Assembly (NCBI GenBank): GCA_039029915.1
Contig: JBCCFD010000213.1
Coordinates: forward strand, 1-12,782
Direction: 5' to 3'
Source: QQUD01 sp039029915
Lineage (GTDB): Bacteria > Chloroflexota > Anaerolineae > Promineifilales > Promineifilaceae
DNA length: 12,782 nucleotides
Below, one piece after another: positions 6,965-11,233 of this stretch. Position 1 is the stretch's first letter, and the number at the start of each line of letters is the position of its first letter. The notes under the pieces were generated by a model. That model did not search any database and had not been told where the DNA came from. It saw only the letters and a program-made list of their open reading frames with translations. The position numbers and the translations under genes are program-made.

Positions 6965-7943
6965 GTGGCCCCGTAGACCCTCGTCGAATCAACTCAGGCT
7001 CTAAAAGCTCTGCTTGAACATTAGCGCCGTACATCAAGGCAAAAAGCTTTTCAGCCGCTTGTCTGCCAAGATGGGTATGCGGCTGGCGAACGGTGGTGAG
7101 TGAGGGCAGGAAGTAAGCGGCAATTTCAAGGTCATCAAACCCGATTACTGACATATCATCCGGCACAGACAAGCCCTGCTGGTGCAGGCCATTGATGACG
7201 CCAATAGCCGTGCGATCGTTGTAGCAAATAATGGCGGTTGGTGGCACAGAAAGGCTAGTTAGCTTAGACACGGCCGTTACCCCGCCCGCAATACCACCAT
7301 CACCAGCCACAATCCAGTTGGGGTCAGACGGCAAACCGGCGAGCGCCAAGCCTTCAATATATCCCTCTTGCCGCAAGCGATTGCTGTTGGTCTCAACACC
7401 TAACGACACATAGCCAATGTGCCGATGGCCTAGCGAAATGAGATGATTAACCGCTTTTACCATGCCTCTTTTTTGATCAATCGCCACGGAGAATGGATAG
7501 TTGTAATGGTTGACCAGCACGGCGGGCACACCGTTTTGCTGATGATTCAAAAAAGCGGCATCAACAAGCGAACCGGCAATCACCACACCCGACAGCCGTT
7601 TTTGATCAAACGCATCAAACAACTTACGCTGACGGTGTAAATCTTGATTAAAGCTACCGACAAACAGCTCGTGCTGGTGGGCAATAGCAACTTCTTCGAT
7701 TCCACAAAGCATGTTCATATAAAACGGATCCGTGAAGTCAGGAATAGCTACGCCAATCGTAGGCGATGGCTGCCCCACCAAAAGCCGCGCCGCTTCGCTA
7801 GGCACATACCCCATTTCACGCGCCAAGCTCTGAATCTTTTGGCGCATTGCTTCACTAATACGGGGATGGTCTTTCAATGCCCTTGAGACGGTTGACGCTG
7901 AAACGCCTGCTTTTTGCGCAATATCTTTAATTGAGACCGTCAT
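6957..7943 (-). CDS. LacI-family transcriptional regulator
   Basis: A 328-residue repressor of normal LacI/GalR length. Residues 1-58 are the DNA-binding part: helix-turn-helix SIKDIAQKAGVSASTVSRAL, then hinge helix VPSEAARLLVGQ, in which the usual Asn is Ser. The rest is a periplasmic-binding-protein-like sensor: IGVAIPDFTDPFYMNML, LSGVVIAGS, ICYNDRTAIGVI (the hinge Asp/Asn), and VIGFDDLEIAAYFLPSLTTVRQP. Such proteins usually sense a sugar, polyol or nucleotide; the ligand cannot be read from sequence. The start at 7943 is chosen because MTVSIKDIA is a standard family N-terminus with GAGG five bases upstream. The in-frame ATG at 7970 lies beyond operator 1. Two identical LacI-type operators at its own promoter imply autorepression. 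ino1 is the next gene on this strand. Confidence 0.93.
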   Translation of the reverse strand: MTVSIKDIAQKAGVSASTVSRALKDHPRISEAMRQKIQSLAREMGYVPSEAARLLVGQPSPTIGVAIPDFTDPFYMNMLCGIEEVAIAHQHELFVGSFNQDLHRQRKLFDAFDQKRLSGVVIAGSLVDAAFLNHQQNGVPAVLVNHYNYPFSVAIDQKRGMVKAVNHLISLGHRHIGYVSLGVETNSNRLRQEGYIEGLALAGLPSDPNWIVAGDGGIAGGVTAVSKLTSLSVPPTAIICYNDRTAIGVINGLHQQGLSVPDDMSVIGFDDLEIAAYFLPSLTTVRQPHTHLGRQAAEKLFALMYGANVQAELLEPELIRRGSTGPLV

Positions 7944-7954
7944 AATCACCTCGC

Positions 7955-7966
7955 GCAAACGTTTGC
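7955..7966. promoter_or_regulatory. LacI-family operator 1
   Basis: Perfect palindrome GCAAACGTTTGC, the classical LacI/GalR-type site with a central CG, 11 bp upstream of the lacI start codon. It lies in a 15-bp identical block with operator 2 (GCGCAAACGTTTGCA at 7953-7967 and 7995-8009). Confidence 0.85.
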
Positions 7967-7996
7967 ACACTTATCGAACAAAAAAGCGGATCGCTG

Positions 7997-8008
7997 CGCA
8001 AACGTTTG
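7997..8008. promoter_or_regulatory. LacI-family operator 2
   Basis: A second identical GCAAACGTTTGC. Its centre is 42 bp from operator 1, exactly four turns of B-DNA. It lies just downstream of the lacI -10 element, about where transcription should begin, so binding would block initiation. The two sites on one DNA face suit cooperative binding. Confidence 0.87.
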
Positions 8009-8012
8009 CATA

Positions 8013-8040
8013 GATTATAAGCAGAAAAATATTTAGTGCA
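8013..8040 (-). promoter_or_regulatory. Sigma-70-type promoter of lacI
   Basis: On the minus strand, TTGCAC (8035-8040), a 16-base spacer and a consensus -10 TATAAT (8013-8018). The expected start, about 8005-8007, falls inside operator 2. The register TTTGCA with a 17-base spacer is an alternative. Confidence 0.8.
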
Positions 8041-8109
8041 AATTAGGCGGGTTAGGGATTGATTGTTGGATGACAGGCGGAGGGTTCTATTCGTGATAGT
8101 GGTGTGCGT

Positions 8110-8150
8110 GTGATATTGGTATATTGGTGTATTCAATATACCAATATCAC
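8110..8150. repeat. Perfect 17-bp-stem palindrome after the pirin gene
   Basis: GTGATATTGGTATATTG (8110-8126) and CAATATACCAATATCAC (8134-8150) are exact complements around a 7-base loop. The left arm contains consecutive octamers GATATTGG and TATATTGG, so the hairpin is made of converging 8-bp units. It begins six bases after the pirin stop and may end the pirin mRNA. No T-tract follows it on the minus strand. Confidence 0.7.
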
Positions 8151-8155
8151 CACCT

Positions 8156-8935
8156 CTAGTTTAAAAACGGCCGTAAATAAAACGACAAATAGTTTAGCGG
8201 TTTATCACCCGCCGTAATCGTCGCCGCTTCAGCATCTGGGGACGCAAGGACGACGTCATAAAGATCAATGGGTATATCTTGAGTAGTAGGATTAAAACGG
8301 CCGTTTCCATCCACAAAATACAGGAATAAATCCTCGCCGTTTTGAGGAGGTTCAAGCGAAGCCGTTCCACCGGCCGGCAAAATAGTGCTCGTCAAACGCG
8401 CCGAAACGTGTGAGTTGGTGCCGCCACCTGGCCCAATAATCTCCCGGACGGTTGCATCCCCCACCTGCCGCGACGCCATATCAGATAGCCCAACCTGCTC
8501 GTAATGCGGTGGCAAGCCCATATGCTCTACATCAGCCACGTACCAAATCTGAATCACGCGGGTTGGCGTCGCTGACCGATTAAGCTCTTGATGCTGAATA
8601 AAGTTCCCAGAAAACATTCGCTGAACTTCCCCAGCCGTAATCGTCCCCTTACCTCCCGTTGTATCTTCATGGTAAAGCTCACCGTCAATCACATAGGTAT
8701 AAATTTCTAACCCACGGTGCGGATGCCATGCAAACCCATTGTGCGGCGCTATCTGCGTCATATGAGCCGTCAACATCCCGCTTAAGCGCTGCAGCGGACT
8801 ATATCCCCCCACTGCAAAATGAGAGGTCAACCAGTGAACTGGGTGGATGGTAGGGAATCGATCCGCTTTATAAAACTGTAGGTCACCTTCAGTAGGCAAT
8901 CCTCTAATCACGCTATCAAAAATATTTTGGCTCAT
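8156..8935 (-). CDS. Pirin-family bicupin protein
   Basis: A 259-residue cupin-fold protein of the pirin family. The four metal ligands of human pirin (His56, His58, His101, Glu103) have counterparts at His71, His73, His115 and Glu117 in WHPHRGLEIYTYVIDG and NFIQHQELN, so a bound Fe(II) or similar metal is likely. The pirin core HEDTTGGKGTITAGEVQRM lies between them. A second, degenerate cupin half follows (about 175-259). Some bacterial pirins have quercetinase activity and others are thought to act in redox or metabolic control; which applies here is unknown. The start at 8935 is chosen because AAGGA lies seven bases upstream and MSQNIFDSVIRG fits the family. The in-frame ATG at 8974 adds an unrelated 13-residue leader reaching into a repeat-flanking sequence. 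The last codons (LRPFLN) contain an ACGGCCGT copy. Confidence 0.9.
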   Translation of the reverse strand: MSQNIFDSVIRGLPTEGDLQFYKADRFPTIHPVHWLTSHFAVGGYSPLQRLSGMLTAHMTQIAPHNGFAWHPHRGLEIYTYVIDGELYHEDTTGGKGTITAGEVQRMFSGNFIQHQELNRSATPTRVIQIWYVADVEHMGLPPHYEQVGLSDMASRQVGDATVREIIGPGGGTNSHVSARLTSTILPAGGTASLEPPQNGEDLFLYFVDGNGRFNPTTQDIPIDLYDVVLASPDAEAATITAGDKPLNYLSFYLRPFLN

Positions 8936-8961
8936 CTTTCTATCCTTCAATGTGCAAACAG

Positions 8962-8978
8962 CTGACAACGGCACCTTT
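8962..8978 (+). repeat. Left flanking direct repeat of the 116-bp element
   Basis: CTGACAACGGCACCTTT matches CTGTCAACTGCACCTTT at 9099-9115 in 15 of 17 positions. Each copy is separated from the 116-bp repeat by exactly two bases, so the element is symmetrically bracketed, as in a target-site duplication. The second 116-bp copy lacks such flanks. Confidence 0.5.
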
Positions 8979-8980
8979 GC

Positions 8981-9096
8981 TTAAGTGTTCCGAAGTTTCT
9001 AAATTGAAAAATGTATTAGATAAAAGCTTCAGAACCTCGAGGAAACGAAGTTTTTAGCCGTCTATTTATTCAAAGCAGGAGCTTCGTTTCACTTAA
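8981..9096 (+). repeat. 116-bp inverted-repeat element, copy 1
   Basis: Begins TTAAGTG (8981-8987) and ends CACTTAA (9090-9096). It aligns without gaps to the reverse complement of 10799-10914 with 16 mismatches (100/116, hand-counted). Inside are a left stem GTTCCGAAG / CTTCAGAAC (one mismatch), a right stem GAAACGAAG / CTTCGTTTC (perfect), and a central hairpin TAAAAGCTTC ... GAAGTTTTTA around the palindrome CCTCGAGG. It lies 26 bp after the dioxygenase stop (minus strand) and upstream of the pirin gene, so it could act as a terminator for the former. It has no ORF, consistent with a MITE- or BIME-like element. Confidence 0.85.
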
Positions 9097-9098
9097 TT

Positions 9099-9115
9099 CT
9101 GTCAACTGCACCTTT
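9099..9115 (+). repeat. Right flanking direct repeat of the 116-bp element
   Basis: CTGTCAACTGCACCTTT, partner of 8962-8978 (15/17 identical, same orientation), two bases beyond the end of copy 1 and seven bases before the dioxygenase stop codon. Confidence 0.5.
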
Positions 9116-9122
9116 AAAAATT

Positions 9123-9995
9123 CTAGGCAAAGTGCTTTATTCTTTCTGTTGCCAACAGAATCCAATTACCAGCAGGGTCTTGAATGAACACCTCGCCGTC
9201 TTCCTTATCATAGGAAACCTGAATGTTATCTAAGTGAGATAGTAAAGCTGCTTTTGCCACCTCGTCTGGCAGCACCAGCGAGTAATAGTGAAGACCAATA
9301 GCACCCTGAGGTGGCTTCGGAATGCCAACGCCAGCCCAAGTGTTCATACCAATATGATGATGATACCCACCTACAGAGAGAAATTGAGCAGAACGGCCGT
9401 ATTTCGCGATGAAATCAAACCCTAACACTTCAGAATAAAATCGTCCGGCTTCTTCTAAATCAGACACATGTAAATGAACATGTCCAACTGTTGTGCCTTT
9501 TGGAAATCCTTGCCACTTCACTTCATCAGCTTCAAGTTCTCCAAGCAAATTTTGCAAGTCCAAAGGAACCGTATCAATCCGCATCTCCCCATTCGTTCGA
9601 TACTCCCACAAATCGCGCGCCCGGTCCGCATAAACCTCAATACCATTTCCATCAGGATCAGAGAGGTAGATAGCCTCACTTATAATATGATCTGAAAAAC
9701 CACCAACCTCGATTTGGGCATCAATCATATTTTTGAGAGCTTTTGCTAAATCAATACGCGTAGGCACTAAAATGGCAAAATGATAAAGTCCCGTCGTGCG
9801 CGTCGCAAATTGTGCCTCTGGATTTTCACGCAAAACCAATAAATCCGAAACGCCATCCCCAAGCCATGCCGCATTGGATTCTTGCCGATGTAAATGCAAA
9901 CCTAGCTTTTGATAATAAGCTAACGACCGAGAGATATCTTTAACCGTCAACGAAACTTCCCCGATTCGACTTGCTTGTGCTAATGAAAAAGACAT
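9123..9995 (-). CDS. CatE-like extradiol (catechol 2,3-) dioxygenase, VOC superfamily
   Basis: A 290-residue protein with two vicinal-oxygen-chelate modules. Module 1 (about 11-130): IGEVSLTVKDISRSLAYYQ, TTGLYHFAILVP, ISEAIYLSDPDGNGIEVYADR. Module 2 (about 170-285): VGHVHLHVSDLEEAGRFYSEVLGF, GGYHHHIGMNTWAG, GLHYYSLVLP, VFIQDPAGNW. The motifs and spacing match Bacillus CatE-type enzymes, which use Fe(II) to open catechol rings next to the hydroxyls. The conserved histidines of module 2 are present. The final VOC glutamate position seems altered (GNWILL), so the metal site and substrate should be verified. The start at 9995 (MSFSLAQ) has AAGGA just upstream; the longer frame from 10073 adds 26 residues without family likeness. 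It is divergent from a TetR gene across a palindrome and flanked by the 116-bp repeats, suggesting an inducible aromatic-compound or quinone-detoxification unit. Confidence 0.83.
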   Translation of the reverse strand: MSFSLAQASRIGEVSLTVKDISRSLAYYQKLGLHLHRQESNAAWLGDGVSDLLVLRENPEAQFATRTTGLYHFAILVPTRIDLAKALKNMIDAQIEVGGFSDHIISEAIYLSDPDGNGIEVYADRARDLWEYRTNGEMRIDTVPLDLQNLLGELEADEVKWQGFPKGTTVGHVHLHVSDLEEAGRFYSEVLGFDFIAKYGRSAQFLSVGGYHHHIGMNTWAGVGIPKPPQGAIGLHYYSLVLPDEVAKAALLSHLDNIQVSYDKEDGEVFIQDPAGNWILLATERIKHFA

Positions 9996-10090
9996 TTTTC
10001 CTTGCCTTTGCGCAAAATAGTTGCCAAAACAAATTAGATGCGCTTTAATGTTCTTAGGTAGACACACGTCCAACTTCTTGCTAAAATATT

Positions 10091-10108
10091 AGCGGACTCG
10101 AGTCCGCT
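10091..10108. promoter_or_regulatory. Perfect 18-bp palindrome, likely TetR operator
   Basis: AGCGGACTCGAGTCCGCT is its own reverse complement. It lies between the divergent dioxygenase and tetR genes and abuts the likely -35 of tetR, the standard position and size for a TetR-family site controlling both promoters. Confidence 0.75.
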
Positions 10109-10135
10109 TGTCAAGGTTTAGACGCATCTTATAGC
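10108..10135 (+). promoter_or_regulatory. Likely tetR promoter
   Basis: TTGTCA (10108-10113), a 16-base spacer and TATAGC (10130-10135). The -35 begins at the last base of the 18-bp palindrome, so a bound repressor would occlude it. The predicted 5' leader is short, about 15-20 bases. Confidence 0.5.
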
Positions 10136-10157
10136 ACTTATCTTACTTGGACTACTA

Positions 10158-10793
10158 ATGACAAATAATCAACTCCCACTAGAACCAATAGGCAGCCCAG
10201 CAAAATCCGTTCGCCGTGATGCGGCCGAAAACCGGGTGCTAATCTTGCAAACTGCGGAAAAGCTATTTGAAGATCATGGAGTTGATGCTGTCAACATGGC
10301 CGATATTGCCCAAGCGGCAGGGGTTGGCAAAGGGACGCTCTATCGTCGTTTTTCCAATAAAGGGGAGCTCTGCCTCGCCTTGATGGACTCCCAGATGACC
10401 GAATTCCAAGATGGCATGCTCGCTAGAATGCAAACCCTATCAGAACAAGGGGTATCAAAACTAGAGCAACTCGACCAGTTTATCGATGCGCTCGTTCATT
10501 TCACCGATATTCACTCCCCCCTTCTGTGTGTAGCCCAGCGAGCAGGCTTGCTTGAAGGTGAAAATGAAGCCATTCAACTCCCTCACTTTTGGCAATACAT
10601 GACGGTCAAAGGACTAATGCGCAGCGCCCAAATTGACGGTGAGCTAGCTTCAAACTTAGATATTGACTACTTTGCTGATGCAATCCTTTCCCCCCTCCAA
10701 GCAGATATTTTTAGATATCAACGCCAAGTTCGCGAATTTTCCCTTGACCGCATTAGTGCAGGCTTGCGTCACTTGGTCAGTGGGTTAAAATAA
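10158..10793 (+). CDS. TetR/AcrR-family transcriptional regulator
   Basis: A 211-residue TetR-type repressor. After a loose 22-residue N-terminus, residues 25-75 form the DNA-binding domain: ILQTAEKLFEDHGVDAVNMADIAQAAGVGKGTLYRRFSNKGEL, with the turn and recognition helix at about 47-65. Residues 76-211 form an all-helical ligand-binding part of normal length whose sequence does not identify the inducer. The divergent dioxygenase and the 18-bp palindrome between them are the usual arrangement of a TetR repressor controlling its neighbour and itself. The likely inducer is the dioxygenase substrate or a related aromatic or quinone; this is inferred from context. The Shine-Dalgarno is weak, consistent with low expression. 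A 116-bp repeat starts six bases after the stop codon. Confidence 0.92.
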   Translation: MTNNQLPLEPIGSPAKSVRRDAAENRVLILQTAEKLFEDHGVDAVNMADIAQAAGVGKGTLYRRFSNKGELCLALMDSQMTEFQDGMLARMQTLSEQGVSKLEQLDQFIDALVHFTDIHSPLLCVAQRAGLLEGENEAIQLPHFWQYMTVKGLMRSAQIDGELASNLDIDYFADAILSPLQADIFRYQRQVREFSLDRISAGLRHLVSGLK

Positions 10794-10798
10794 TTTCA

Positions 10799-10914
10799 TT
10801 AAGTGAAACGAAGTTCCTGCATTGAATAAAATAATGGCTAAAAGCTTCGTTTCCTCAAGGTTCCGAAGCTTTTAACTAAGAGGGTTTTCAAATTAGAATC
10901 TTCGGAACACTTAA
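10799..10914 (-). repeat. 116-bp inverted-repeat element, copy 2
   Basis: Begins TTAAGTG (10799-10805) and ends CACTTAA (10908-10914). It is exactly the same length as copy 1 and 86% identical when reversed. The stems are better preserved here: GTTCCGAAG / CTTCGGAAC is perfect, and a central 11-bp stem TAAAAGCTTCG / CGAAGCTTTTA is perfect. It lies six bases after the tetR stop. The two copies thus cap the 3' ends of the divergent pair. No matching direct repeats were seen around this copy. Confidence 0.85.
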
Positions 10915-11004
10915 CGCACCCAATTACCACAAATACACCGAAAAATATCATATTTATTAGCTTCTAGAATAGATTTCTCACAATAAAAAATAAGGAGATT
11001 TATG

Positions 11005-11202
11005 ATGGCTGAATTTTTGAAGATTGCCCAGTTAGAACAAGAGGGTGTCCAACAGTTAAAATCGCTGGAAACCACGTTTGGTGTTCACTTGATGGCATAT
11101 GAAGCAGGGTTGTCAATTGCTGAACTATCTAAAGACCAAATGGAAGCCATTAAAACGCTGGAGGAAAAGCTGGGCGTTGTTATTCTGGCATTTGACAATT
11201 GA
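11005..11202 (+). CDS. Small protein with an internal duplication, function unknown
   Basis: A 65-residue acidic protein, not recognised as a named family. AAGGAG lies seven bases before the ATG at 11005; the ATG directly before it (11002) is only four bases away, so the second is preferred. The strong ribosome site argues for real translation. Residues 16-33 (QQLKSLETTFGVHLMAYE) and 47-64 (EAIKTLEEKLGVVILAFD) are repeats: 6 of 18 identical and most others conservative, each a predicted helix followed by a strand ending in Ala-aromatic-acid. The linker is GLSIAELSKDQ. No signal peptide, membrane segment or cysteine is present. It converges on the STAND/TPR gene with a 31-bp gap. Confidence 0.7.
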   Translation: MAEFLKIAQLEQEGVQQLKSLETTFGVHLMAYEAGLSIAELSKDQMEAIKTLEEKLGVVILAFDN

Positions 11203-11221
11203 TTTAGATCAATCATCTTTT
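11198..11221 (+). terminator. Weak hairpin at the end of the small gene
   Basis: ATTGAT (11198-11203), loop TTAG, ATCAAT (11208-11213), then CATCTTTT. The stem includes the stop codon. It is AT-rich and short, so termination is plausible but weak. It lies between convergent genes. Confidence 0.35.
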
Positions 11222-11233
11222 CATTCATAGGCT

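Noticed and set aside
8936..8974. Longer pirin N-terminus from the ATG at 8974
   Set aside because: The 13 extra residues overlap the sequence flanking the repeat and do not fit the family; the ATG at 8935 has a well-spaced AAGGA.
10221..10230. TGCGGCCGAA in tetR as another iterated-palindrome copy
   Set aside because: Only the 6-bp CGGCCG core is shared; the defining ACGGCCGT octamer is absent, so it was not counted. The same applies to AGCGGCCGTG at 6651.
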